Below are positions 1 through 10,381 of a stretch of DNA of 64,000 bases, one piece after another (the stretch's first letter is position 1; every line of letters starts with the position of its first letter). Made by a program: the position numbers and the translations under genes. The notes beneath the pieces were generated by a model. That model was not told the DNA's origin, ran no database searches, and saw only the letters and a list, made by a program, of their open reading frames with translations. This DNA comes from Crambe crambe (Eukaryota > Porifera > Demospongiae > Poecilosclerida > Crambeidae), in NCBI GenBank assembly GCA_963924555.1, contig OZ004581.1, forward strand, positions 6,859,338-6,923,337. Direction: 5' to 3'.

Positions 1-59
1 ACATAGAACAGTTTCTGCACATAATGATTATGCGTACATTGCAAATGGTCATAATAGTA

Positions 60-2872
60 GATGTGATAGTCAAACCAATAATTATTAGACGCACTGATAC
101 GTACTTGGCCACTTTTCCATACTTTAGCTGACCATAACTCATGACTGCTAGTGGCCTACGTACGTAGGTCTTGAACTTTGCTATAAAGATATATATTTCA
201 ATAATTTATAAGAACACAGAAGTTTAATATTCATCAAAGCATGTTTGAGAAATTGCCCATTCAATTTAGCCTGCTAAAAAGCAGAGAGTAACTAATTGGT
301 GTTAAATCATCTAGCTATAATAACCATTTCCAGTCTGTTTCTGGTCATTTTTGTAGCAATATAGCTAGCAAAAATAGTTATATGGAACAACTATATTAAT
401 AACCTTACAGAGATTGGGACCATGTATAAATTCCCTTTCTTAAGTAGCTATGACTCTATAGCTATACTTCCTCTAAAGTCTAGTCCGTGCATGACTTTGC
501 ATGGGAAACTACATGTAACTGGCTATACATATAATATTTTGTAACTATATATGATTATAATGTGCAGTTGTTTCTTGTAACAGTTGTTGACTGGGGAAAC
601 ATTTACACTGAGATGAAATAGTTGTGACAAGAGGGAGTAGGAAGAAGTAGGAGGGAAACTATAGCTTATAGCTAATACATTATGATTTGATGAAAATGTC
701 AAGTTTCATCTGCCGTCTACGTACAGGGGGGATTTTTTGTTACATCATGCAAGAGCACCTTGCTAATGTTGTTATGTCATGTCTTGTCTATGCAGCTAGC
801 TACAATGTTGGATGGATGTGGCTATGTACTATGTACATGTAGGAAGGACTGGAAAATAAATATTAGCCAAGTGCTGAGGGCATAAGTATGATAAAGGAAA
901 AAATATATATTCTAAATAAAAAAAGACAAGTAGCTAGTAGATATAGGGATGGCTAATATGTACGGTTCCAAAAAGTTCAGCAACAAGTGAGTCAAGTAAC
1001 CCCTTACCCATACCCATCACCAAACTCAAGAACCACACCAATATTATTACCAAACTACAAGCTAACTATTCCTACTTGCACTCCTAGCTCTAATACGTAG
1101 CTATGCTTCAATAAAATTTTCTGGTATCAACTAAATTAAGTTGTGATGGCCTAAATCTAGCTGGGCTGTAAATGTAGCTCGTATGAAAACAATCCCATAG
1201 CTAGCTAATGGCAGTTGTAAATGTAGGGATTGTTTTCATACGAGGCTGCATACAGCCCAGCTAGATTTAGGCCATCCCTATACCTTGTGCTCACTTGTTT
1301 CCATCCTTTTTTTGTGTAGCTGGCTAGCTATAGCTAAGACGTGCTTTAGCTTTTCCTTTGTAGTGACTGTGAAGTTGGAAGTAATGAGGCTACAGTTCTA
1401 TACTAAGCCAGATAGCTATATCCCAACATAACCATTTTACTAACTTATCTTTTGTACTAGAGATTGAAGAATTAATTTCTTGTCAGGTGGCCCCGCCCCT
1501 CCAGCGCACGTGTGCTGGCTTCAAAATGGTGGAGAAAGACTAGCTAGTGTTCCAAGTGCTATTGATATCACTGAATTGTGAAGCAGAACCTTAATAGTCA
1601 AAATTAATAGCAAAAGATCAGCCTCTATGTGCCGCTCTAACAGATGGCCATAACAGAATTGTAGCCAGTGAGTCAATACGTCAATCTTATTATTAAAGAA
1701 AAAGAAAAAGAACAAAAGTCAATTAATTTTCAGCAAATGAATTTTAGAACATCCTTCCTTCTTCTGTGTATAGATGTACTAATTCACTATAGCCTTCTGA
1801 GAACCTGAAGAGTAAGGGTAGAAGAGAAAGAAGAATTTTTAATTTATATAATCTTATGACCTTTGACCTGCCATCCCTACTTAGAGAGTGCTACCGCACT
1901 CTCTGATTATGTATGCTCCATGACACTAAAATTAATATTCAGCTGCAAAATTAAGTCCATAGTCTATAGCTACAGGAAATTGCTACACTAAGATAAAACT
2001 GTAGTGACATAACAGTGACATGATAGTAGCTTTATTGTGTCATGTTAATACATGTACGTACATAGTTAGGATACTTTGATGAAATCTATAATGAATGGTT
2101 GACTAGCTACACTAAAATTCAGCTGCAAAATATTGAGAAGTCCTCCATGGTCTACATCTAAATTAAATGCTATAGCTAATCTAGGACTCAGCATGTAGTT
2201 AGCTATATGTGTGGGATAAGTTTTCCTTGCCTTGCAAAAGAGCTCAAGCCAGATGACTGATGAGGTGATTGTATTCCCTCTATCCAGTTTGGTGGATGTG
2301 GTCTCATAAAATGAACAGTCGGCAAATGCTATATGATGTGAAAATCAGATCACAGCTTACGTAGATTCTGTATGTGAATTGTCATAGGTGTATTCCAGCT
2401 ACATATCGATAGAAAAGCAGTGAATTCAACTAATGTGTTGGCTTGGACTCATCAAAGTGAGAAATGTAAATCATATCAAGATAGTCTAACCCTTCTACAT
2501 GTATATGGCTTCCATACAGTTGTGAGGGAAGTTAAAAAAAAATTATATTGTCAATCGTACAATACATCCAGTGTTAGCTACCACCGGAACAGAAATAGCT
2601 ACTGTATACAACTACTACCGGTATAGAGTACACAGTATTAAAAACACTTATATGAGATGCATTTCCGGTATTCTTTGTTATATTAGCTAACAGCAAAAGT
2701 TTGTTTAATTTGACATAAAATAGAAATCATAGCTAATACAACTGTTTTACTGTGTATATCTACGTAGCTACGTAATTGAATGTAGGTCAGCTGCACTAGC
2801 TAACTTGCTGGTATAGTAACTTGCTGATATAGCTACATGCATGTTTCATGAGTTGACAGAAACTGATACTAC
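60..2872. repeat. Segmental duplication D1, 5' flank of GPCR copy 1
   Basis: No coding region is supported here. The stretch is paralogous to 12520-15894, with shared blocks such as the run around 480-600 (matched near 12850-12990) and the 2150-2600 block (matched near 14700-15180 and again near 21700-22170). It therefore belongs to the same duplicated unit as the GPCR gene that follows. It contains mobile element copy E1 at 905-1906. The copies differ mostly by small gains of TAGC or ACGT tetranucleotides, with few larger changes. No promoter motif could be assigned with confidence. Confidence 0.75.
905..1906 (+). mobile_element. Composite E element, copy E1, with terminal hairpin
   Basis: A non-coding repeat shared with 13333-14458, 5161-7596, 40876-41775, 42063-42998, 43011-43943 and, inverted, 63651-64000. 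It has an imperfect palindrome (about 1144-1290), then a tail with a GC-rich GTGGCCCCGCCC block near 1488 and a conserved end. The end is a hairpin, AGAGAGTGC (1883-1891), loop TACC, GCACTCTCT (1896-1904), then GA, then a T. In each hairpin-ending copy this GA is followed by T and then by unrelated or locus-specific DNA, which looks like insertion next to a host T. A terminal hairpin without target duplication is a Helitron/Helentron trait; the class is inferred. Confidence 0.7.
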
Positions 2873-4021
2873 ATGAGCAACAACACAAGTATAACTCGCT
2901 TTTGCTTCAATGCCAGCGAAGATGTTCTCACCGATGAAATGTGGCACCTTGAAGAGACACATGAAACAAGCAAATTCGTGCTCGCCTTCTTCTTCATACT
3001 CATCTGTGTCATTGGATTGCCATGGAACTTGATGGTGATTGTGACCGTAGTCAAAGAGAAACTTTACAAGGATCCTTCCATTGTGCTCCTCCTGAATTTA
3101 GTGGTTAGTGATCTTTTTGCGTTGCTGCTCGTGTTACCACTTTATATAGCAGTGGGATTAGCTCAAGGATATATCATCGGAAATAATGACTCACAGAGGT
3201 GCAAAATCTGTAGACTTGGAATCTTAGAAGTCACTTTCCCGATCACATTAGTTTATGCCATGGCATTACTGTCATTTGATCGATTTATCTATTTTTACAA
3301 ACCAATGAAGTACAACAGCATCATCACGATACCAAGGCTGCTTTTAGTTATCTCAATGATATGGGTATCAGCGATCATAATCGCAGCAATGCCATTTTAT
3401 GATGTCAATGTGATACAAATAGCCTTTTATCGCACGATTGTAGCATGCACGGTAGCCATCCTTCCAGCGAGTATAAATATATTCTACTTGGTCCTTTTTA
3501 CAACCATTAGCCTGCCCATAATTGTGCTAATAGTGTGCAATGTGTGGATGATATGTATAGTGCAGAAGACCATCCGAGAAATGTACAATGTGAAGAAATT
3601 TGGAAGCAGTGAGGGTAGGGATTTTCTTGAAAAAATGAAACAGATACGTCGAAAAAAGCAATTCAAACTCCTCAGAGTTTTCGGAGGAATATTTTTGTGC
3701 TCTGCACTATCATTCCTGCCAACAGCTGTACTTTTGTTTCTCTTTATCTCCGAAGAAGCAGAGAAAGTTCCTATTGGTTTTCAAGCCAGCGTATTTGTTT
3801 CATTCTATGCACAGACTGCCATTCACCCTATACTGGAATCTACACTGATTCATGACGTTAAAGAACCACTGAAGAAGAAACTTTGCTTTTGCTGTTCAAA
3901 GGTGTCTCAAGGCAATGACTGTAATTGCTTGTGTCTTGTTGAGAGTGACCACTGTTGCACAGACTTCTGTGGGAAGTTAAAGGTCTTTCATGAAATATCA
4001 GCCGAGATTCCAGCTGAAAGA

Positions 4022-4058
<37 letters not shown>

Positions 4059-4738
4059 CTCCAGCTGCTATTAAGGTAGAACCTCATGCAGAAAACAGCA
4101 AGAGACATTGTTCAGTTGGAGTGGAAATTAACAGTCAAAATCATTCTAATGAGGATCACTTAACCATCAAGCTCACGGCTAGTTCTAGTCTCACTAGCAA
4201 TGCTATTTCGGAATGTCATGCACAAAATAACAGGAACCATTGTTCTGTTGGAGTGGGAAAAAATCCTCTAAATCTTTCCAATGAGGGCAATGAGAGCACA
4301 GCTTATTCATCTGATCTTAATGTTGCTTATGCACAAGGTTCTGTTGAAGTGGAAATCAACTCTCAAGAGCTTTCTGATGAGGATCATATTACCTATGAGA
4401 TTACAGCTAATTCATCTAATCGCAATGACAATTCTACTCTCAATAGGACCATGAAAAGCCCTTCAACTCTATCTGATGAAAGAGATCGCTTAACTAATGA
4501 TAATAACACAGCAGATGACATCACTTCAAACAAGACCATTATGGAATCTGATAACGAAGGGTCAATTACTGCTTCAAAGAAGACCATTCAAATTGATGGA
4601 GGAAAAAGGATTACAGTTGATGCTGATGACATAGCCACTGCTTTGAATACCATATCCAACCCTTCACCTCTCTCTGATGATAATAAAAAGGGGGTAACTA
4701 CCAATACTCACCTACTATCTACTGTACGTATGTGTTGA
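2873..4738 (+). CDS. Class A (rhodopsin-like) GPCR, copy 1, with long acidic tail
   Basis: An intronless 621-residue receptor predicted at the plasma membrane, coupling an unknown ligand to G proteins. Seven hydrophobic segments are visible at about 36-61, 69-94, 118-141, 155-176, 210-232, 266-292 and 301-324. Family marks are GLPWN in TM1, NLVVSD in TM2, DRF (136-138) in place of DRY, a basic QIRRKKQFKLLRVF stretch leading into TM6, and HPILE (318-322) in place of NPxxY. N-glycosylation sequons lie near N3, N4 and N13. A cysteine cluster follows TM7, then 12 aspartates coded by (GAT)12 at 4022-4057, then a long Ser/Thr/Asn-rich tail. The start is the first ATG of the open frame. It is nearly identical to the copy at 15895 and shares architecture with the gene at 10382. 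The ligand is unknown. Confidence 0.9.
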
Positions 4739-5160
4739 TAACTATCCTTCTTGCACTTTTATTAGCCATTGTTCACTAGTTTTTGTCATTAAATTTTAGC
4801 TAGCTATCTTCTTTGGCTATACATTAATTATGTTTTCCTCCTAGTAATCATTACTTGTTAGCTTTTGGAGAAGAGTTTGTAGCTACATACAAAAAGATGG
4901 CTATTGAGTTGAGATCAGCTGGTGTCTGCATAGCTAGCTATAGTCCTTGAGTAGTTCATTGCATGCAGAATCTCGTAGAATAAATTTCTATGATCATCTC
5001 ATTCAACATCGATATTTATTTTTGGGCGTGGCTAGGCAAAAGTGGGCACAGTTAGGCCAAAAATGCAAGCATGAAATCTATAGCTACGCCCCTAGCTGTT
5101 TATCACTTAATTTGACTTGCGACAACTCTACAAATAATTTTACTGTGGTCCCTATTATTA
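4739..5160. repeat. 3' flank of GPCR copy 1, duplicated
   Basis: Non-coding, and paralogous to 17713-18037, 23847-24240 and the inverted 18440-18578. The three aligned copies differ by whole tetranucleotides. A TAGCTAGCTA run at 4797-4806 is TAGCTA at 17842-17847 and plain TA at 23930-23931. The G run at 4690-4694 (5 G) is 13 G at 17717-17729. Confidence 0.75.
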
Positions 5161-5170
5161 TAATTATAAG

Positions 5171-5429
5171 CGCAAAAAATTTCTTCTAAATAAAAAGTTA
5201 GCTAAGTAGGATAGCCTAAAATCTAACTGGGCTGTATAAATTATAATGTACTGCAGCATTGTATGAAAACAATCCCTACATTTACCATTCACTACCTATA
5301 GCTAGCTATGGGCCATTGTAAAAGTAGGGATTGTTTTCATACGATGCTGCAGTACATTATAATTTATACAGCCCAGTTAGATTTTAGGCTATCCCTACTT
5401 AACTTTTTATTTAGAAGAAATTTTTTGCG
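5171..5429. repeat. Palindrome of element E2
   Basis: Arms of about 115 bases pair across a short centre containing a TAGCTAGCTA run. The outer ends read (A)CGCAAAAAATTTCTTC and its complement. The left arm has GTTAGCTAAG at 5198-5206 where the right arm implies GTTAAG. The arm therefore gained TAGC after the palindrome formed. Confidence 0.8.
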
Positions 5430-5950
5430 TTTACTTGTTTCTATCCTTTTTTTAGTGCTTGAAGTTGAAAGTAAGTTCGTGTAAGTAAAGAATTGAGGAT
5501 GGCAGTATTGATCGTCACTTGAACTAAGAGTACGCAGTGATTATTAATATTTGACATGAGGCTACAGTACAGTACTATAGTCTACATAAATCTATTTTTT
5601 TCTTTTGTAGGCACATGCACATAGCTACACAGTCTCTGGAAGAATTTATTTAGCTATATAGCTATTTAAGTTTTGTCTATTATAAAGAATAAATTAATAG
5701 CTAGCTAAACGATTAAACTGAAGACCTAGCTTATAGGACTTATACGTGGCCCCGCCCATACGCTCCGCCCCCTACCGACGTGCGCTTCAAAATGGCGTAG
5801 AAAGATTAGCCGAGTGCTATCATAGGTGCTATGATTTGTGAAGTAGCGATTTAGTCAAAACTAATAGCCTCTAGGTGCCGCTCTAACAGATGGCCAAAGC
5901 AGAATTTTGATGACTATAGCCAGTAAGTCGGTAGGTTGATCTGAGCTGAA

Positions 5951-6135
5951 TGTGATGTATGTATCCACTGCCAGAGAGCCAAGATCTGCCGACACTCTGT
6001 CACACCAGCCTCAACCTTCACACCACCGATTGCTAGGTTCATTCATATCGACTTGGTGGGACCATTGCCACCCTCTAGAGGGCTAGGGCAGACCTACCTG
6101 CTTACCTGCATAGACAGATTCACCAGGTTGCTCAT
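5951..6135 (+). pseudogene. Ty3/gypsy retrotransposon integrase fragment
   Basis: An open frame following a stop at 5942 reads through a cysteine pair of the HHCC zinc finger (CIHCQRAK), then the start of the integrase catalytic core, with HIDLVGPLPPS and TYLLTCIDRFTR. These phrases are typical of gypsy-type pol polyproteins, where integrase joins the cDNA to host DNA; the D of HIDLVG is the first catalytic aspartate. Only about 60 residues remain. There is no reverse transcriptase, LTR or second catalytic residue nearby. The fragment stops where it runs antisense into the end of the STPR-like ORF, so it is a dead scrap inside element E2. Confidence 0.8.
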
Positions 6136-6145
6136 TCTCTGCAGC

Positions 6146-7138
6146 CTAGCCTGTCTCTCCTCGGCTGTCTCTGAAGATGACCTCTGACCTCTCACTTCTA
6201 TTCTGTCTCAACCTATCAAGCCTGGCTTGTCTCTCCTCAGATGTCTCTAAGGATAAACTCTGACTTGCACTGTCTCTAATATGCTCAAGTCTAGTCTGTC
6301 TTTCCTCAGTTATCTCTGAAGATAATCTCTGGTTTGTATTCTCTCTTAGGATTTGGAGCCTGACATCTCTTTCCTCACTTGTTTCTGAAGATAATCTCTG
6401 GTCTGCATTCTCTCTCAGGATTTGGAGTCTGGCCTCTCTTTCCTCAGCTGTCTCTGAAGATAATCTCTGGTCTGCATTCTCTCTCAGGATTTGGAGCCTG
6501 GCCTCTCTTTCCTCAGTTGTCTCTGAAGATAATCTCCCGTCTGCATTCTCTCTCAGGATTTGGAGCCTGGCCTCTCTTTCCTCAGTTGTCTCTGAAGATA
6601 ATCTCCCGTCTGCATTCTCTCTCAGGATTTGGAGCCTGGCCTCTCTTTCCTCAGTTGTCTCTGAAGATAATCTCCCGTCTGCATTCTCTCTCAGGATTTG
6701 GAGCCTGGCCTCTCTTTCCTCAGTTGTCTCTGAAGATAATCTCCCGTCTGCATTCTCTCTCAGGATTTGGAGCCTGGCCTCTCTTTCCTCAGTTGTCTCT
6801 GAAGATAATCTCCCGTCTGCATTCTCTCTCAGGATTTGGAGCCTGGCCTCTCTTTCCTCAGTTGTCTCTGAAGACAATCTCCTGTCTGCATTCTCTCTCA
6901 GGATTTGGAGCCTTGCTTCTCTTTCCTCAGCTGTCTCTGACATCAACCTCTGACTTGCACTCTCCCTCAAGCGCTCTAACGTAGCCTGTCTTTTCTCTGT
7001 GCTTTGAGCAGCACGTCTTGCCTTTATCTCGTACTCTTCGCTTTCTGAGTCTTTCTTCTTTCTGTTCAGCGGTCTCGGAAGCACGCTGAGCTCCCTCTCC
7101 CTTCTACGTCTGAGTTTGTCGGCTTTAACTTGATTCAT
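6146..7138 (-). CDS. STPR-like protein with twelve 23-residue repeats
   Basis: A 330-residue ORF on the minus strand. The N-terminus is strongly basic (KLRRRRERE, NRKKK), suggesting nuclear entry. From residue 44 come twelve tandem 23-residue units of the type SETTEEREARLQILRENA followed by DGRLS, ending near residue 319. The 23-residue period and charged helical pattern match the STPR (score-and-three peptide repeat) DNA-binding module known from silkworm FMBP-1; similar repeats also occur, from memory, at the front of some transposon proteins. Five central units are almost identical at DNA level (69-bp period, about 6470-6840). Near the 3' end the repeat pattern continues in another frame (SSSETAEERQAR, about 6140-6180). 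The last 11 residues are therefore probably a frameshift product. It may be transposon cargo and no longer functional. Confidence 0.6.
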   Translation of the reverse strand: MNQVKADKLRRRRERELSVLPRPLNRKKKDSESEEYEIKARRAAQSTEKRQATLERLRESASQRLMSETAEEREARLQILRENADRRLSSETTEEREARLQILRENADGRLSSETTEEREARLQILRENADGRLSSETTEEREARLQILRENADGRLSSETTEEREARLQILRENADGRLSSETTEEREARLQILRENADGRLSSETTEEREARLQILRENADQRLSSETAEEREARLQILRENADQRLSSETSEERDVRLQILRENTNQRLSSEITEERQTRLEHIRDSASQSLSLETSEERQARLDRLRQNRSERSEVIFRDSRGETG

Positions 7139-7265
7139 TCTTTAGTAGCTAGTTAGCAAACAATAATTTCTAGTGAACAAACAAGATTGAACCGGTCATT
7201 GGGCGCGCATGTGCAAGGACATACCCGATGGTCGCAAAGAATGAAAACCACGTTAATAGAACGTA

Positions 7266-7268
<3 letters not shown>

Positions 7269-7318
<50 letters not shown>
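7269..7318. repeat. (TA)n microsatellite
   Basis: About 25 uninterrupted TA units lie between the STPR-like ORF start and the resumed E2 tail, inside the foreign cargo of element E2. Confidence 0.95.
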
Positions 7319-7325
<7 letters not shown>

Positions 7326-7593
7326 CTCAATATAATTTTTCTACACCAATCCGCTAGTGTGGGGCTCGCTCAGGCTCGCCCCAATTATTTTTACAAAGAA
7401 ATAGAACAAAAGTCAATTTTGGAACTCTTATGTTAGCGAATTAATTCTAGACTTTTAAACATTCTTCCCTCTTCTGTGTAGAAGTAGTTTTTCACTGTAG
7501 CCTTCTGAGAACCTGTAGAGCAAGGGTAGAAGAGAAAGAAGAGTTTTAGTTTATACAGTCTTATGACCTTTGACCTGCCATCCCTAGCACTCT

Positions 7594-7760
7594 CGATAAT
7601 CCCCATGCCAGTCCAATGTGTCTGGCAGTTTGATCCAAACAAGGACCTGTCATGCACAGCTGCTACTACCTGTACCTGAGACATGTCAGAGGAGACACCA
7701 GCAAGAATCAAAGACATAAATTTTTACGCATGCGCCCTAATCACCTGTCACCTGTGTAGG
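7594..7760. repeat. Duplicated flank shared with 24239-24400 and (inverted) 18190-18385
   Basis: A non-coding block starting CCCCATGCCAGTCCAATG. The other two copies lie downstream of GPCR copies 3 and 4. It marks the right border of the E2 insertion and shows that this DNA belongs to the GPCR segmental duplication. Confidence 0.75.
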
Positions 7761-7867
7761 AGCGATATGGGGCCCCCCGGCCGTATAGAAATGGGGCCCC
7801 CAGGGGGCCTCATAGCGCTAGTATTTTGGGGCTCCCCCAGTGAAATAGGGCCCACGCACGCGTGCTG

Positions 7868-8003
7868 GCAATCAGCTGGGAATACAGCCATCAAAGAGTA
7901 CTTGACAGGTGGAGTGTATCCTGATGGCTATGACAAGCAGTCTAAGAATGGTCTTAGAAAGAGAAGGAGGAAGATCCAGCAACATATAAAAATTGCTATA
8001 GGC
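7868..8003 (+). pseudogene. Possible degraded transposon-protein fragment
   Basis: The frame at 7683-8021 contains a short stretch, NTAIKEYLTGGVYPDGYDKQ, followed by a basic KNGLRKRRRKIQ segment. It resembles, from memory, the N-terminal 'YL..G.YP.....K..LRKR..KF' segment found before integrase domains in some metazoan retroelement-derived proteins. Nothing else of such a protein is visible. The upstream part of the frame is GC-rich filler, so the call is weak. Confidence 0.25.
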
Positions 8004-8821
8004 GCTAGACTGATGTGTTAATTGATTTGGTGGCAGAGCTTCTTGGAGTTAGCCCCTGCCCTGTTCATCTAGGCATGCATAGCTAGCTGCCATGAGTTTC
8101 AGGGGGCTAACCGTGTGAGGTAGGATGCCATTGACTTTGGCTAGCTGGCATGCATTGTATACAAGAGGCAAAGATACATAGTTTCTATATAGATTCCTCA
8201 TAGCTACAGTATTCTAATGGTGTGTTAGTCAGTTGGAGTATTATAACCACGATTGAGTGTAAATTTTCTGACTTGCTTCATAGACCATGCAGACTGAGAC
8301 ACTTTTCTAGTGTCATGTGACACAGCTTATGGAGTAGAAAATAGGGAACCTCGATCACCTAGCTAGATAGCTATTTTGTGGTAGACTCTCCAATTGTGGA
8401 CCAAGAATCAAGATGACATTTTCTTATCTATAGCACGCGACATATAGCTAGCTAGAGTTTCACCACGCTTCTTCCAAGGTGATTTTTATAGCTAGACTGG
8501 AGAAAACCACCAATTTCTCTCTCGCATCCATGCAGTGACAATTCTTCAGCCTTGAGGATTTCATTATTCGCTGAGGGGGGACATTACATTGGTGACAGAA
8601 ACAGTTTCAATCTGAGGGGGCACTCACTACATTAATAATTATTGCACATAGTAAATTTATTATGATAACTAAAAAATGCCTTCTCCTAATTTTACAGAAT
8701 CAGCTGTATTGTAAATAATCAGTTTTGTCTTTGAACATGATATTTTTAAACAGTGTTTGTGTGATTAAAGCTAACTAGCTTGTCAGAGGAGTGCCCCCCT
8801 GTGCCCCCGATTCTAGAAAAC

Positions 8822-8856
8822 TGGGGGGGGGAGGGGGGGGGGGCAAGTGCCCCCCT

Positions 8857-8889
<33 letters not shown>
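8822..8889. repeat. Adjacent poly-G and poly-C tracts
   Basis: A G-rich tract is followed within 10 bases by more than 30 C. The pair could fold into a G:C hairpin, or into a quadruplex on one strand and an i-motif on the other. Tract length is unlikely to be exact in an assembly. Confidence 0.9.
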
Positions 8890-9063
8890 ACTTCCAGCAC
8901 CTATGCATTATGGCATTATGTCCTAGGGGGACATTACTCACTGGTGAAAATTGTCCACTGGGACAAATTTTGGGAGGACAATATTCAGACACCATTGCAG
9001 TTAGCTACACTGTAAAGTTAGCTTGCACGTGTCACTTCAAAGATATCTTTGGCTTACATTTTT

Positions 9064-9235
9064 AAGGTCACACATTAGATAACTCAGTGCTGTGATTTGA
9101 GGTGTGACCTTACATGTCAGTGAACGGCCCACATGGGTCCTCCAAATAACTATGCTCCTTCCCTCATGGTCCAGTATTTGAGCTGTTAGTCCTGCAACCC
9201 CACCTATCTAAAAATCCTGGATATCCAGCCCTGCA
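9064..9235. repeat. Dispersed repeat with terminal AAGGTCACAC / GTGTGACCTT
   Basis: The first 50 bases form a small inverted repeat (TAAGGTCACAC ... GTGTGACCTTA). The right part (CTGCAACCCCACCTATC...) matches the reverse strand of 20580-20640. An AAGGTCA nuclear-receptor half-site is embedded, but no function can be claimed. Confidence 0.6.
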
Positions 9236-9859
9236 ATGGATGCTCTTCCTCCAACAAGAACTGCTCTTATGCAGTACATTAAAAGAGCAGTTTACCAAGG
9301 TGGACATTGCTTGGGCAAGACGTTACAAATTTGCCTGGACATGCCAACTCCTGGAACTGGGGATGGGTTGATCCAAGGAACTGGAAACTACTGTTGGACC
9401 ACACACTACCTGTGTCTCATCCAGAGAAAAGGTAGCACTACAGGACGATGCTAGTGTAAAAAGGCAGCATTGAAATGCACAGCTCTGTGCCAATGTGGTG
9501 GAGCCTGAACCATGCAAGATTGAATTGACTTAGTTTCTCTAAGCATGGTTCTGCCATAAAATATCTACTTTGCAGCTCTAATACTTTGAATGAGTTTAAA
9601 CGAATTGACCAAAATAATTTTCGCGTTTTTTATTTCGTGCATTGAAAATATATGGTGAGCGAAAAATTTTTGCAAAAATCTTTATTATGAAGTGCTGGAA
9701 AATCCAGATCAAACATTTTTGCAGGTGGCTCCACTTCCAAAACTGTTTCTGATACCATAATCTTTACTTATACCAAGTTTTGACACTTGTAACTCAAAGG
9801 GGAACGATTTTTCACATATCCGCCTGACTAGTTGTAGTACAGGCACACCCAAGAAGCAT

Positions 9860-9942
9860 GTTTACTGCAACCATTTTGTCCCAATACACACACTATTTTG
9901 TTTTGTAGCTATATTGGGACAACTTAGTGTGCAGTACACACT
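9860..9942. mobile_element. Small foldback (MITE-like), copy 1
   Basis: The arms read roughly GTCCCAATACACACACT and its complement around a TTTTGTTTT loop. A second copy lies at 26262-26354 upstream of the secreted-protein gene. Two copies of a hairpin in unrelated places indicate a small non-autonomous element. Confidence 0.6.
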
Positions 9943-10381
9943 TTCATTTTTACAAGGTGGTTATAGCTACTATATTTATTTATTCTCTCACCCTCAGGCT
10001 CTAGCAATATAAATCATATACGTAGCTACAGCCTTCTGCATGGTTGTGGAAATAACCTATAGCTACTTGCAGCATGGGACAACCAATACATGCAGAGTCA
10101 ATATAGCACTGATGGGTATTACGGTTGCCATAATTGTTATGATAGCTGCAGTGCAATTTGATAAGTTAACACAAACAATAACAGCTATTGCATGAGATTA
10201 ATTTGCTTTCACTTTGTCACACGTGCAAGTACGTAACTATAAGTATAATATCATTATTATATAACTAACACCATAATCCTTCGATGAATATACAGAGCAG
10301 TATGATTTAGCCATCATTATTCTATGAACTATATATACAATAATTGCTTGCTATAGCTACGACCACTCGACCACTTGATGT

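Larger units (their letters stand above)
5161..7596 (+). mobile_element. Composite E element, copy E2, interrupted by foreign cargo
   Basis: The palindromic front (5171-5429) and tail (5747-5942) match the other E copies. Homology stops at 5942 and resumes near 7395, ending at GA (7595-7596) followed by T. The 1.45 kb between holds a gypsy integrase scrap, the STPR-like ORF and a (TA)n run. The right-hand hairpin has lost its left arm. The same locus is empty in two paralogues (24239-24260 and, inverted, 18385-18420). There the flanks read CCCTATTATAATC with no more than a 2-base overlap, so no long target duplication was made. Confidence 0.65.
8022..10330. other. Intergenic, repeat fragments only
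   Basis: No supported gene. It holds G/C homopolymers (8822-8889), a dispersed repeat (9064-9235) with an inverted relative at 20575-20712, and a foldback (9860-9942). Open frames at 8791-9065 are artefacts of the homopolymers. A TATATATA motif at about 10329-10336 lies roughly 50 bases upstream of the next GPCR start and could be a core promoter element. Confidence 0.55.

Noticed and set aside
2869-3054. Minus-strand ORFs over the GPCR N-termini (also at 15861, 22449 and 10357)
   Set aside because: Antisense shadows of the receptor genes, repeated only because the receptors are.
6379-6984. Long plus-strand ORF of 201 residues with Leu/Ser-rich repeats
   Set aside because: It is the antisense of the 69-bp STPR repeats; a repeat of 23 codons without stops in one strand leaves the other open. 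The charged 23-residue pattern on the minus strand is the meaningful one.
8791-9065. Overlapping Pro/Gly-rich ORFs
   Set aside because: They are produced by poly-G and poly-C tracts, and no conserved motif lies outside them.
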